64,000 nucleotides of DNA from Siphonodentalium dalli (GCA_032622095.1 CP136066.1:193058816-193122815); one strand, 5' to 3'. Shown: positions 21,064-32,344, counted from the first letter of the stretch. A program made the numbers and translations. Notes: a model not told the origin generated them from the sequence alone.

Positions 21064-21151
21064 GACCCCATCTACTGATGAACTTCCAAACTTCAACTTC
21101 TATAATAGTCTGCGATATGATAAGCATACAGGCAGAACCAAAATAGTCTGA
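21064..21151 (+). CDS. TTLL5: TTLL5-like gene, terminal coding exon
   Basis: Acceptor TATTCATTTCAG ends at 21063. The exon starts with the G that completes the AA| left by the donor at 7773 to make AAG (Lys), then reads TPSTDELPNFNFYNSL, RYDKH and TGRTKIV before TGA at 21149-21151. It is only 88 bp and would be missed by ORF scanning. The match of phase, the strong acceptor and the compact coding stretch between transposon remnants support it as the last coding exon. There is no similar exon candidate that I could see inside the 13.3-kb intron. Confidence 0.65.
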
Positions 21152-21565
21152 CATACAGACTGGACCAAAATAGTCTGAGGTGATGATTTACATTTGATGC
21201 AAGAATATATAGTAGCTAGCTGTCATTTAACATTTCTATAACTGATCCATAACATTATTTGACATTCTTACAGTTGTCTTCAAATTAAACAAAACCTTGT
21301 CAGCATATTTATACAAACAATCTTGAAAAACTGTTATATTCAGAAGATCAACATTTTTAGTGTTAGATACATTTATTTCAACAATTATTGAGAACTTGCC
21401 TAATATTCTAGATACAATTTTGTAACTTTTAAACACTTTAGTTATATGCTTATTTTTCTTTCACATCTTTGCTTTATTTAGTAGATTCATAAATATTCAA
21501 ATATTTGAACATCAATATTAGGATTTTGTGTTTTGGGTGTTGATAGCATTTAATGATTGGTATTT

Positions 21566-22133
21566 GGGGCGATTCCATTCATTACACTCGGCTACAACAA
21601 GTAATGAAATTACCAAGGGCAGTGAATGGAATGATCGGGTGTAAATTCAGCGTAAATACTCTGAGTATGCTAGCTACACCTGCGGCCGAGGTAGTGTAAT
21701 TTTTGAGAGTATTGTAATGTGACATCACTTTCCATGCAAAGATCAGTTGTCAGCTGAGAAAGCACATGGAAAATATTTAAGTAATGTATTCAATGAATTT
21801 AATTTTTAATAATTTGTCTTAAAATGTAATATATAATTCAAAAATATATAATTCAATTGAATGACAGTTAAAATTATTTATCCAAAGTTTTAGATATTAA
21901 GGGTCAAGGTTGTTCTAAAATTAGGTATTTTGCTTGTTCCATAAAAGTCAAAATTCTTGTTAGTTTCATCTGTTCAAGTGAGTTTTGTCAAATTTCCTGA
22001 ATAAAAAATTATGTTTGATTGCAGTTGTAACTATATTATTTTTAGATTATTCCAGTCACTAAAAATCATTCCATTCACTTTTACCCAGGGTAATTTACTC
22101 GTTGTAGCCGAGCGTAATGAATGGAATCGCCCC
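21566..22133. mobile_element. 568-bp MITE with about 70-bp inverted ends
   Basis: GGGGCGATTCCATTCATTAC at the left is mirrored at the right by GTAATGAATGGAATCGCCCC. The pairing continues through CTCGGCTACAAC and AGTGAATGGAATGAT. Target duplication was not resolved. It lies 415 bp beyond the TTLL5-like stop codon and contains an AATAAA at 22000-22005. Confidence 0.85.
22000..22005 (+). promoter_or_regulatory. Possible polyadenylation signal AATAAA
   Basis: No canonical AATAAA was seen between the stop at 21151 and the MITE at 21566. The first one downstream on the + strand is inside the MITE. Whether it is used is unknown. Confidence 0.25.
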
Positions 22134-22215
22134 ATTGTGTTTGTCGATTTAAAGATGTGGTCTCTCTTCTTACATTTTAATTTTTTTTTTCAAAGAATGT
22201 GGAACAACAGCTGTT

Positions 22216-22373
22216 TTTATACACTCTCCCCTCCCTGGTATAAATGAAGTTATGCGGGGGTATATTGGAATCAGCTTATCTGAACATGCATAATTTCACC
22301 CTCTCCCCTCCCTCGTAATGAAGTTATGTGGGGGGGGGTATATTGCAATCAGCTTGTCCGAACATGCATAATT
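22216..22373. repeat. Two-copy tandem repeat
   Basis: TAATGAAGTTATG followed by a G-rich run, TATATTG and CTTGTCCGAACATGCATAATTT-type sequence occurs twice in a row. Related TGCATAATTTTGTC strings recur near 33600 and 33770. Confidence 0.7.
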
Positions 22374-22689
22374 TTGTCTGAGCTTGCATTCCTTGTTTTA
22401 TTTTACTCTGTGATCTGTGTATGTTTGTTTAATTGAAAGTCTCTCATGTGCATGTTGAATAAATGTGACACCTTATGCTTCTCATGTGCTTTTTGTGGAT
22501 AGTATTAGTGATAAAACAAGCTTCATCAAAACATTGTTGTTGCTAGTGTTGTCAAGGAAGAAAAACCACATCTTTAACCCTCGCCAGGCCTTAAAATCGA
22601 TAAAATTTTGCGAGAATCACATATGCAGCATTTCTACAGCGAATCAGCTGCTTTTTATGAGAATTAAACTAAGAATCATTATTCTGATT

Positions 22690-22852
22690 CAAATCAGATT
22701 TTAAACCCTGCTTGCATATATAAGAGAATACATTGGCCTAAACATATTTACCTTGGCTTTTGGGAGACTCGCATATATAAGAGAATGTACTGGCACATCA
22801 TCTTTAATGCAGTGTAGCTCCCGTTATCAAAGGGTTAAATAGAGATTTTAAA
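22690..22852. repeat. Degenerate TTAA/hairpin element
   Basis: GCATATATAAGAGAATACATTGG and a second partial arm, followed by CTTTAATGCAGTG and AAAGGGTTAA at 22838, form a decayed relative of the element at 22853-23019. Confidence 0.6.
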
Positions 22853-23019
22853 TTAACCCTTTCATGACTGGAGCTTCTTGAAATTTTATAAAAACCCTGT
22901 GCCAATGCATTCTCTTATATATGCGAGTCTCCCATAGGGAGACTCGCATATATAAGAGAATGCACCGGCACAAGATCTTTAATGCTGCACCAACACAGAT
23001 ACCGTCATGAAAGGGTTAA
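22853..23019. mobile_element. TTAA-flanked MITE, CATGACTGGAGC family
   Basis: TTAA-CCCTTTCATGACTGGAGC at the left and GTCATGAAAGGG-TTAA at the right. One hairpin (22902-22967) has inner stem TCTCCC/GGGAGA instead of the CGACC/GGTCG of other families. Copies or partial copies are at 23020-23170, 23286-23518, 29707-29968, 30564-30803 and 52256-52436. Confidence 0.75.
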
Positions 23020-23285
23020 CAGCCACACAGAAACTGATCAATATTGTTAGGCTATTGCATTCTCTTATATATGCACGGCTCCCTATGGTAGACTCGATAT
23101 ATAAGAGAATGCACTGGCATATTATCTTTAATGCTGCACCAGTGCATCTCCCATCATGAAAGGGTTAACAGCTCCAGGCCTGGAAATGTTTTCCTCGGCT
23201 TGATGTCTTAGTAAATTGTGAAACTCCTAGGGAATGTTTTGGACAAGTCATGCAATTTCAATCTTGGATAGGTATATGAACCCTT

Positions 23286-23518
23286 TTAAACCTTTGATGA
23301 TGGGAGCTGCGCTTGTGCAGCATTAAAGATCCTGTGCCAGTGCCTTCTGTTGTACATGTATATGTGAGTCTCCCATACGGAGCCTTGCATATATAAGAGA
23401 ATGCTTTGGCTTACAAGGTCAAGGTAAATATTGTTAGGCCAATGTATTCTCAATAAGAGAATGCATTGGCACAGGGTTTTCGCAAAATTTCAGGAAGCTC
23501 CAATCATGGAAGGGTTAA
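23286..23518. mobile_element. TTAA-flanked MITE, CATGACTGGAGC family
   Basis: Diverged left end (TTAAACCTTTGATGATGGGAGC) and clear right end (AATCATGGAAGGG-TTAA). Two hairpins are partly deleted. It follows two related units head to tail from 22690. Confidence 0.65.
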
Positions 23519-23536
23519 ATAATAATAATTATGATA

Positions 23537-23646
23537 CATTTATCCAGCCTCAAAGTGCATTTATCCAGCCTCAAAGTGCATTTATCCAGCCTCAAAGTGC
23601 ATTTATCCAGCCTCAAAGTGCATTTATCCAGCCTCAAAGTGCATTT
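23537..23646. repeat. 21-bp minisatellite, five copies
   Basis: CATTTATCCAGCCTCAAAGTG repeats five times without visible change. The two overlapping repeated-peptide frames here are a by-product of the 21-bp period. Confidence 0.95.
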
Positions 23647-23724
23647 GATTAATTTTGTTTGTGAATATTTTTCAGAGGTATTATTCTACTTCATGAGGTT
23701 CCACTTCAGTCGCAGCGTTCTCAT

Positions 23725-23900
23725 AACTTGAGGTAGATATTCTCGAAACTCAAGGTAGACAGCTTCAAAACTCGGGTAGACAGTCTCAAAACTTGATAGA
23801 CAGCTTCAAAACTCATGTTGACAGCTTCAAAACTCGGGTTGACACTCAAATCTCAAGGTAGACAGCTTCAGAACTGGAGGGAGACAGCTTCAAAACTGTA
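23725..23900. repeat. Imperfect 25-bp tandem repeat
   Basis: GGTAGACAGCTTCAAAACTC and variants repeat about seven times with frequent changes and length differences. Confidence 0.75.
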
Positions 23901-23905
23901 GCCTT

Positions 23906-25740
23906 CAAGGTAGGCGCTAAACAGTGCTGGATCCGAAAATCAAGTTCCACAGCTCATCGTCAACAATTGGGAATATTTTAATAATGTAACCAACACTGAA
24001 ACATACTTGAAACACTCCTAGCAAGTGACTATCACGAACATCGAAACCAGCAACTGGGAGAATATTTAAAGAATCATGGACATGGACAGTCCCAATTTCC
24101 ATCTAAAAAATTGGTCATATTATTAATGTTATAAATTGTCAAACAGTTTATTTTATACAGATTCCATTTGACTAAGTCTTTGGGTTTGTATCTGACCAAT
24201 TAACCGAATTCAATACAATTGATTATAGATTTAGTTAATTTACTCATCCTCATACTCATCCTCATGCCAGGACTTGTCCAAGTATCTTTCAATGTAGAGC
24301 AGCTAGTGAAATCAGTAAGGATTGAGTCGAAGCATCCTGCCCAGGCTTCTCAATGTACCGACGGTACCAGACCTATCTGTTATATGTACAATGTGGTACG
24401 AAATGCAGGTTGATCTTATGGCTGAAAATAGATAACAATGTGGATTTAGAAGATTTAAAAAATGAATTTCGCCAATCGGTTGACCAATCATTTGTTTTCA
24501 ATACAACAAAACACTTCAAAACAAGCATTTCAAACAAAGATACATATAACACCACACAAATTGCAGTTGGCAATTGGTTGTTTGAATGTGTATTTGAACA
24601 ATGAGTGTAAGGTTCCATCTTCCAAAGAAGCATCGCTAACTGATCGCTTTGGTTTTGGAGAGGTAAACTGTAAAGTAGATACAAGAGTACAATCTGCGTG
24701 ACTTGAATTAAGGAGACTATAAAACATATTGTGATCGAACGGGTGTAAATGACGCATAAATGTAATTGATCTTGTATCAAAATTGGTAACAGGCAACGTC
24801 ATTCCTATGTATGAATATGATATGAAGTGAAGGTTCAAGATGGTTGGTGGGTCGGTAAATTTATCTGATTTGGTATTTTTACAAAGAGGTTGAATAAGCT
24901 TCCTCAATGATCGAATATCATTAATGATGAATAGTTTAAATTCACGACCACAGGTTCACTCAACTTCACTGACTATTAAAATTGTGACTGTGGAATCCGA
25001 TTTAAATAAATAAAACTTTACTGTTTGTATTGAACAATCATTTAACATATTTCAACATAAAAGAAAAAAACCTACAAAACAATCATTCAAATTGAGCCTC
25101 GAGGACAAGTGCATGTCAGTTACAGATTCATAGTTTGATGTCTTTGAAGTATAGAAATACACATGGTATACCCCCCGCAACATTGATTCAGCTGTGACAT
25201 CAGTCGGCCCCACCACGTGCATCGTGACTTGTTGCTCAGTCAGCGATTGGTCATTTGTAATTGTCTTTTATGTTTAGGTCACAGTATGTGTTTGTTTATA
25301 TACTCATAGAAGTGTCGCTACTTGGTCACTTTGGGTTGAGGCTACCATTGCACCCGATGAATTACGCAGACGATGTGTGTAATTTAAATTATCCAACTTC
25401 ATGATAAAATAAGTACTCTTTGCGACTACCGATAGATCCTATTGCCTTCCGTTTTGGTCGGGGGAAAGTTGCAAATCGGGTTTGCTGCTATGCGAATATT
25501 GTTACCATATGTATACAAGCACCGTGTATTTAGCAATAACAAAATGTGGTTCAAATTTGATTTGCTAATGCTGCAAATAACATCTAAATCAAGTTATCCA
25601 TAGAATTAGTCTATATAGACTACTAATTCGAGTACAGACTAGTACCGTGTACCGCTGTACTCAACACTCAGTACCATGAAAATTGTCGAAGTAATAATGG
25701 TACCGTTGAGAAGCCTGATCCTGCCTATTCCTTTCTATAG
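23906..25740. other. No gene or element recognised
   Basis: Overlapping medium ORFs on both strands at 24219-24907 look neither conserved nor splice-bounded. A CACGTG E-box and an inverted CCAAT (ATTGG) near 25215-25250 could be promoter-like, but nothing downstream supports a gene start. Confidence 0.4.
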
Positions 25741-25746
25741 CGGGGT

Positions 25747-26135
25747 TTAACCCTTTACCCAACAGAACGGCCCTGTGCCAATGCATTCTCTTATATATGC
25801 GAGTCGACCATAGGTCGCCTCGCATATATAAGAGAATGCATTGGCTTAACACATAAAATTGTTAAAGAATGTAAGAAAAAATGGTAAAAAGTGTAATTTT
25901 TTTTTTTTTTTAGGCCAATGCATTCTCTTATATAAGCGAGGCGACCTATGGTCGACTCGCATATATAAGATAATGCATTGGCACAGGGCATAACTATAAC
26001 CATCACAATGTGGTCAATGAGCCGGTTCCAATGATATCCATATTTGTATGGTTTTATTGAGACAGACCGAAGATATTTTAGGCTGTTGAAGCTTTATTTG
26101 GCCGGTTTTGGCCGGTTTGTTGGGTAAAGGGTTAA
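25747..26135. mobile_element. TTAA-flanked MITE, CCCTTTACCCAACA family
   Basis: TTAA-CCCTTTACCCAACAGAACGG at the left, CCGGTTTGTTGGGTAAAGGG-TTAA at the right, with hairpins at 25778-25844 and 25915-25981. The right part matches the left part of the 1.3-kb element at 3911-5220 in reverse orientation. Confidence 0.85.
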
Positions 26136-26377
26136 GCATTAATTACCTGCTCATCTAAAATAACAAAAAAAGGGGATAAAATCATCTGGAGAGGTGCTCA
26201 TGGAAAATGTGCAGACGACAGACAGACCAAAGGATAATGCAAATGCAGAAGGATTATTATACATTGGTGGGAAATGTTCAGATAATAAGTTCAACAAATG
26301 GTAGTTTATTGAAGTTATTATATTAACATTTCCTAAGGGAACTACTCATCATGAGTATTTAGTATAGAAAAGGTTAA
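26136..26377. mobile_element. Left-truncated GTTCAGATAATAAGTTCAAC MITE
   Basis: Starts directly at the TTAA that ends the preceding element and ends TTTAGTATAGAAAAGG-TTAA. It contains GTTCAGATAATAAGTTCAAC with only a weak mirror. The left terminus is not recognisable. Confidence 0.6.
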
Positions 26378-26663
26378 GAATTAACTTTATTCCACACCCA
26401 TTGACATGAGTAACATATATTCAACGGTATCTAAGCCATTGAATACATATTTGTGTATACCTCTAGTGGAATACAAGCCGGAACTATTCTTGTTGACATT
26501 GTTGCCAAGAAAGATGACGTACATTACGTCAATCATCCGCTTCCGGTGATCCCCCCATAATTACTGGTTATTTGTCAGACTTAAATCACAAGAAAGATAG
26601 CTATAGTAACAATGAAGGTGACATTCATGGATTGAACTTAACTGACTGAACGGTGTAGAATAA

Positions 26664-26832
26664 ATACAGAACACAACTTGCATCATAACCTCGAATCTTT
26701 TATCGAACTCGTTGCGGACGGCGCAAAGTTATATTTCTCTCGAGCTATGCTCTCGCGAAATATATCCTTGCGCCATCCGCAACTCATTCGATAAAAGATT
26801 CTCGATTAAGATGCGTGATGTGTTCTGTCTAT
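26664..26832. mobile_element. Foldback MITE (AACACAACTTRCATCATAA family), copy 2
   Basis: ATACAGAACACAACTTGCAT at the left and ATGCGTGATGTGTTCTGTCT at the right. Arms include TCTTTTATCGAACTCGTTGC and its complement, around a TCTCGAGCTATGCTCTCG centre. Confidence 0.8.
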
Positions 26833-26876
26833 GTAACAAATATTATTTTCCCTGCCCGGCCAAGCCTGATTATAAT

Positions 26877-27263
26877 GTGCCTGTCATTTGCAGAATGAGG
26901 TCCCCAGAGGGTGAATTTAGTGATGCTATCCTGAATAGCGGGCTAGCATCACTAAATTCACCCTCTGGTGACATCATTCTGCTTAGGCCTCATCTTCTCT
27001 GGAAAGTTTCTTTATTATCATATTTCAATGGAAACTATATCCCCAAATTGGCTTACGACACATTGCATAATCGAGGTTCCCAATGGGTGTACATCACAAT
27101 ATTCACCATTTGGGAACATCAATCTGAGTCTATGTCTCCCATAGCAGATGATGTCATGTAGAATGAGGTTCCCAGAGGGTGAATTTAGTGGTGCTAGCCC
27201 GCTATGCGGGATAGCGTCACTAAATTCACCCTCTGGGGACCTCATTCTGCAATTGACAGGCAC
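26877..27263. mobile_element. MITE with two AGAGGGTGAATTTAGTGA hairpins, copy 1
   Basis: GTGCCTGTCATTTGCAGAAT at the left and ATTCTGCAATTGACAGGCAC at the right form the termini. Just inside each lies a hairpin of about 95 bp whose arms are GGTCCCCAGAGGGTGAATTT and complement. The plan (inverted termini, one hairpin inside each end) is the same as in the elements carrying the 67-bp hairpin, but the sequence is unrelated. Confidence 0.85.
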
Positions 27264-28026
27264 ATAAACTCAGGCTTGCGTCCGGCTCAATTTTCTCAAG
27301 AAGTTGGCTGAGAATCCAGTAATTTATTTATATTGGTCTTGCACTATGATATTCAAGCCGATGTGGTAGTTGCTAATTTGGGTATAATCATAGTCATCTT
27401 CAGTAGATTTGATGTTCTTTGAATATCATTTAACGATGGTCTATCTCTTCCCAGAAAGTTTTAAATAGTTTCCAGGGTATAAAATAATAGATATTAATTG
27501 TGGACACCTGTCCTGAAAAGTTTCTTATCAATTAATATAAATTTTAAATAGAATTTCATATCACCTCTGTGGGACAGCTTTAGGAGCTATTTTTAGAACA
27601 GAAATAAATCAGTGCAAATATGTTCGGAGCGTACCAAGAAGGAGAACTCTATCTTGTTAGCACCCTCAATCACGGCAAATTGCATTTAAACTATAGATTT
27701 TACCACAATGTTACGATAAAAATAAACCACTTTATTATTCCTTTATAGACAAAAATATACCCAATCTTCAGTTTTATCTGTATTTTATTTACAAAATATA
27801 TATTTTTAGTCTTGAATTTGGGAATTATACAAAATGATATTGTAATTCCCGGAAGAGATAGACCATCTTTAATGGGTTGTCATTTTTGTATAAATGAATC
27901 AGCATGTACCATATATATCATTCCATTTTAAACATTCCCATATAATATTATCTGTAAACTGAGTCTGTGATATCCTACGAATAATTGTCTCAGATTTCAT
28001 TATTTACATGCCTGCAAATAGTGTGT
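27264..28026. other. No gene or element recognised
   Basis: AT-rich spacer between two MITEs. GGTCTATCTCTTCCCAGAAAG near 27436 and GAAGAGATAGACCATCTTTAA near 27850 form a weak inverted pair. Confidence 0.4.
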
Positions 28027-28413
28027 CTGTCATTTGCAGAATGAGGTCCCCAGAGGGTGAATTGAGTGACTCCATCCCGCATGGCAGGCGAGCATCACCA
28101 ACTTCACCCTCTGGGGACCTCATTCTACTTGGGGCCTCATTTTTTGGGAAGTATCTATAGTCTCAAATTAACATTGTTTTTAGTTATTTTTTCCCTTCTG
28201 GGAAGTTTCTAGATCCCTTTATTTGCAGAAGTCAAAAATGCATGACTCGAGGTAACTTCAACTGGGGAACCTCAATTTAATCCTAGGTCTCCCATAGCAG
28301 TTGAATCCTAAGCAGAATGAGGTTCCCAGAGGGTGAATTTGGTGATTGTAGACCAACGTGCGACATATCTTCACTAAATTCACCCTCTGGGGACCTCATT
28401 CTGCAAATGACAG
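28027..28413. mobile_element. MITE with two AGAGGGTGAATTTAGTGA hairpins, copy 2
   Basis: CTGTCATTTGCAGAATGAGG at the left, CCTCATTCTGCAAATGACAG at the right, with paired hairpins inside each end; the same 387-bp length as the copy at 26877. Confidence 0.85.
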
Positions 28414-29341
28414 ACAATTTGCAGGTTTGATTATTTATTGTTATCATGTCTTGACTGTTAATTATAATAATTAGTTATTTTATATCGGTGCTAGTATTTT
28501 ATATGCATCTTAATAATTGTAAATATTGTGTCATATGATTTTTTATGATTTTGTCTGCTCAGTAACTAATAATTTCGCTCCGTAGAGTTGATTTAATCGT
28601 GGTACATCATTGTTGACACTACTACATGTGCCCTATGTTTCACAACGAAAATTTTCCTTAACTTCAAAAGTTAAATATTCTTGACAACATGAAAATGACC
28701 CAACATGATGAATTTTCTTTTCTGTTGAACTATCTTAGAAAAACATTTCTTGAATATATCAGTATGATGGATATACATTTGAAAAAATATTGAAAAATCT
28801 GTCAGAAATACACATACCAGTCTGTACCATTACTGTATCAGGCTTTAGTATTTCAAGCTCAACGTTATTTATTTAATTCATAAATATCATTTTATCTTCA
28901 TAAATATTCATTATCTTTTGCCTTTATGTTATGTATTTATCAGGGACACTGGGACCAGCCTTGAGGTTGCAAAGGGACTTCTCCCTGTGTTTATTAGGGA
29001 GAAGTGGACTGTTATCGGGGAGAAGTCATAATGGCTCAATGTCAATTTTCAACCCATTCTATGATCAATAAGTGTTATGCAATACAATAGCACATTTATA
29101 AAGCAATTATAATGAATACGGACACCATTATAATCAGAAAATACAGTTTAAATACGCTGTGGGGACATATTCATACTGGCATATGAGAGAGAAGTCGCTT
29201 CTACCAAGGACAAAATTAGGGAGTTGTCATACAATTTAGGGCGAATATATCTCCTAACGCGCCCTCCATGCTGGTTCCTGACTAGGTCGATTCAGTCAGT
29301 CCACTCATCCATCCTTTCGGAAGCATACATATACCTCCACT
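28414..29341. other. No gene or element recognised
   Basis: Apart from a short GGGAGAAGT repetition near 29000-29030, nothing structured was seen. Small frames have no support. Confidence 0.4.
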
Positions 29342-29572
29342 TAGAGTAATGCCCTAAATAATCGACTCCTTAACCACAGCAAATTATGGGTAATTTTTCA
29401 GGATTTATTCGGAAATATGGCTTGTTGCCATTCACCGGAAAGCTCTCACTGAGACCTTTCCGATCAATGGCAACAAGCCATATTTCCGACTAAATCCTGA
29501 AAATTACCCATAATTCTGCTATGGTTAAGGTTAAGGAGTCGATTATTTAGGGCATTACTGTATATGCATAAA
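29342..29572. mobile_element. TA-flanked foldback MITE, copy 3
   Basis: AGTAATGCCCTAAATAATCG at the left and CGATTATTTAGGGCATTACT at the right, arms pairing around CTCTCACTGAGACC. A short GGTTAAGGTTAAGG duplication lengthens the right arm. Confidence 0.85.
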
Positions 29573-29706
29573 AATCTTCATGCATATAACAAAATAAGAA
29601 TGAGATGATGATGGGATTTCATATTCTTTACTGGAAAGACAAATTGATTAATCTGACAAATCTTCTGTGTTGGACCATTGAGGGTCGCTTGGTGATGGCT
29701 AGCTGT

Positions 29707-29968
29707 TTAACCCTTTAATGACTGGAGCTGTGCTGGTGCAGCATTAAAGATCCTGAGCAGTGCATTCTCTTATATATGCAAGTCTCCCATAGGGAGCATC
29801 ACATATAAGAGAATGCACTGGCTTACACGGTCAAGGTAAATATTGTTTTGGCCAATGCATTCTCTTATATATATACAAGGCTCCCTATGGGAGACTAACA
29901 TATATTAGAGAATGTATTGGCACAGGTTTTCTCAAAATTTCAGGAAGCTTCAGTCGTGGAAGGGTTAA
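29707..29968. mobile_element. TTAA-flanked MITE, CATGACTGGAGC family
   Basis: TTAA-CCCTTTAATGACTGGAGC at the left, CAGTCGTGGAAGGG-TTAA at the right, with two hairpins of the TCTCCC/GGGAGA inner-stem type, both partly decayed. Confidence 0.8.
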
Positions 29969-30563
29969 CGTTAACAATCTGGGATTTCCCATTTTTTATT
30001 TCCCAATGGATCTTTCCACAGCTGTCAATCAAATAATTATATTTAGTCTATCAATCAGTGACTGAGCCAGGTTGTGTGCTGCTTTCAAATTTCTGACGCC
30101 TCCTTTAATTTACACTAATTTGTATATCAGTGCATAGCTTTAGTGTTAAATTGGCTATTTTCAAACAATGTTTTTGTTTAATCATAATGCACTGAATTTG
30201 CAATTTGTATCCATACCTATAAACCACAGGCCCCTGGGGAAAATTACTAAAATACCAATATAGACTATACCAGATTAAAGGTTCCGATGATCGAATTTGG
30301 CTAAAACCACACCAACTATCAAAGCCCTACAAATTCTAGAAATTGATAATTGCAGCCAGAATATCCCCCGGGTGTGTCTTATTGGAAATAAAATTCCCTT
30401 TCATTTGACATATAACTTGGCAAAATCGAACGAAGCGAAGTCGAGATTTGATATCGAATTCTACCGAACAATTATGCAAATCGCTCGTCATTCTCATTAA
30501 TTTTCTTTACAAGTGGAGACAAGAAAAAGGTTGTTCTTGTGTGTGAAAACTAACATAATCCTG

Positions 30564-30803
30564 TTAACCCTTCCATGACTGGAGCTTCCTGAAATTTTGC
30601 GAAAACCCTGTGCCAATGCAATTTCTTATATATGTAAGTCTCCCATAGGGAGCCTAATAATATCTACATTGGCCTTGTAAGCCAGTACATTCTCTTATAT
30701 ATGTAAGTTTCCTATGGGGGACTCACATATACATTATAAGACAATGCACTGGCACATGATCTTTAATGCTGCACCTGCGCAGCTCCCATCATGAAAGGGT
30801 TAA
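30564..30803. mobile_element. TTAA-flanked MITE, CATGACTGGAGC family
   Basis: TTAA-CCCTTCCATGACTGGAGC at the left, CCCATCATGAAAGGG-TTAA at the right. Two decayed hairpins in between. Confidence 0.8.
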
Positions 30804-31096
30804 CAACTAGCCACCAACAACAGCACAGACTGTAAAATCAGTTAAATTTATTTGAGAAGACAATGGTTGCTTAGCAACCGCTCTGCTCCTCCCACTATGG
30901 CTGGCTGTGGAATCATCCATTAACTTGTTTACTACAAATTTTTAATGCATTTTCCATAATCATGAAACTTCACATTCCTACTTCATGTATCCTCACAATA
31001 CACTCTCTATTCTGTCATTTCTTTGCTCTCTATCATTCTGTAAAGATGATGTAGCTCTCTCCTGAACGGGCCTAAAAATATAGTGCCGAACATTCA

Positions 31097-31189
31097 CAGA
31101 ATGAGGTTCCCACTGGGTGAATGTAGTGACGCTACACCTCTCAGTGGGCTCGTGTCACCAAATTCATCCTGTGGGGACCTCATCCTGCA
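31097..31189. repeat. Single AGAGGGTGAATTTAGTGA-type hairpin
   Basis: CAGAATGAGGTTCCCACTGG pairs with a diverged GTGGGGACCTCATCCTG. The upstream CCTAAAAATATAGTGCCGAACATT context matches that at 6540. Confidence 0.7.
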
Positions 31190-31890
31190 TGGCTTCATTT
31201 GCCATGGGTGACCTAGACACAGGTTTAAGTTCCCAGCTGATGGTGATGGGCACCCATTGGGCACCTCGATTATGGATTGTGTCGTCTGACAATTTGGGGA
31301 TACAGAGAAACTGAACTGAAAAAGAAACTGAAAAAAAAACCTTGTTATTTTAGTAATAAAAATAAAAGGATTACCTTTAATTGGTTGATAATGTTCAGAT
31401 AATAAGTTCATGGTCGTTTGTTTAACTTATTATCTGAACACTTCCTAAGGGAACTACTCGTCAATGAGTAATTAGTATAGAAAGGATTAATTTGACTGTC
31501 ACTAATGAGTTTGATCTCCAGTGTTATTGACACTTTCATCTTTCCGTGATATTCTATGTAGTATTTTTAATGACATTCTAGTTTTATGTTTGAATTGAAT
31601 ACTCGTATTATTCCGTCCTTGTCTAATGACAAGTCACTGCTGCTTGAGCAAAACATTACATGACCAAAGTCACATATTGTTATATAAAACATTACATGAC
31701 AAAAATCACAGATTGTTATATGAATAAAACAGATTATCAGAAATCTAATTCTTTTTCTTTTTATTAATACCCTATTTGATCCTTATTCAAATTAATATAT
31801 TTTCTACACCAGTTTCTTTTGACCCAAACACATTGAAACACATGGCTACGCTAACCACTGTCCCAGAGCTATAACTTTTCCAAATCTACC

Positions 31891-32344
31891 TTAAAGATGC
31901 ATAATCCGAATTAACGCTCCCAAATTATTATTTCTTTGGCTTCGGGGGTAAAAAGTACTGATATAAGTTGAGGAACCCACCCTTCAAAGCTCAGAGTGAT
32001 CAGATATTGATTTTTGAAATTTGTTATTTCCCGAAATATGTAATTTATGGCGGCTTGGCATATATTCGTCAAGCCGACGGTCTTGGACCAAATTGCAGAT
32101 TAAGTTGGATAACTCTAAAATCAAGTGGCTTTCGGTGTTAGATATTTGACACTCGAGCCAAATTATGTTGAACAAAAAGGTTGATAATTAACCAGTTTTG
32201 GGCAATTTTATACTATAGTTGACTGGTTAGCATTATTTTTAGGCAATTAATTAATTCTGATAACTGAAGCGGCATTTAAAAAAATATTGTTGCTGTTGGA
32301 ATCTGATGATATGATGACCATCGAATCAGATTGAGTATCTTTAA
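31891..32344. mobile_element. 454-bp MITE, GATTGAGTACCTTTAA family, copy 1
   Basis: Left end TTAAAGATGCATAATCCGAA, right end ATCAGATTGAGTATCTTTAA; both ends are bounded by TTAA. The core contains GGCTTCGGGGGTAAAAA and TTCAGAGTGATCAGATAT-like text shared by copies at 37482-37945, 48081-48532, 56786-57086 and 60992-62067, and rearranged at 45838-46300. Confidence 0.75.

Noticed and set aside
23431-23731. Repeated-peptide proteins (FIQPQSA and VHLSSLK repeats)
   Set aside because: Both come from the 21-bp minisatellite, which is open in two frames because 21 is a multiple of three.
24219-24907. Cluster of ORFs of 64-135 codons on both strands
   Set aside because: Overlapping frames on opposite strands, no splice sites, no recognisable protein pattern; the 135-codon frame is low-complexity hydrophobic.
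26712-27263. Long ORFs on both strands (149 and 81 codons)
   Set aside because: They span the palindromic MITE hairpins, which makes both strands open.
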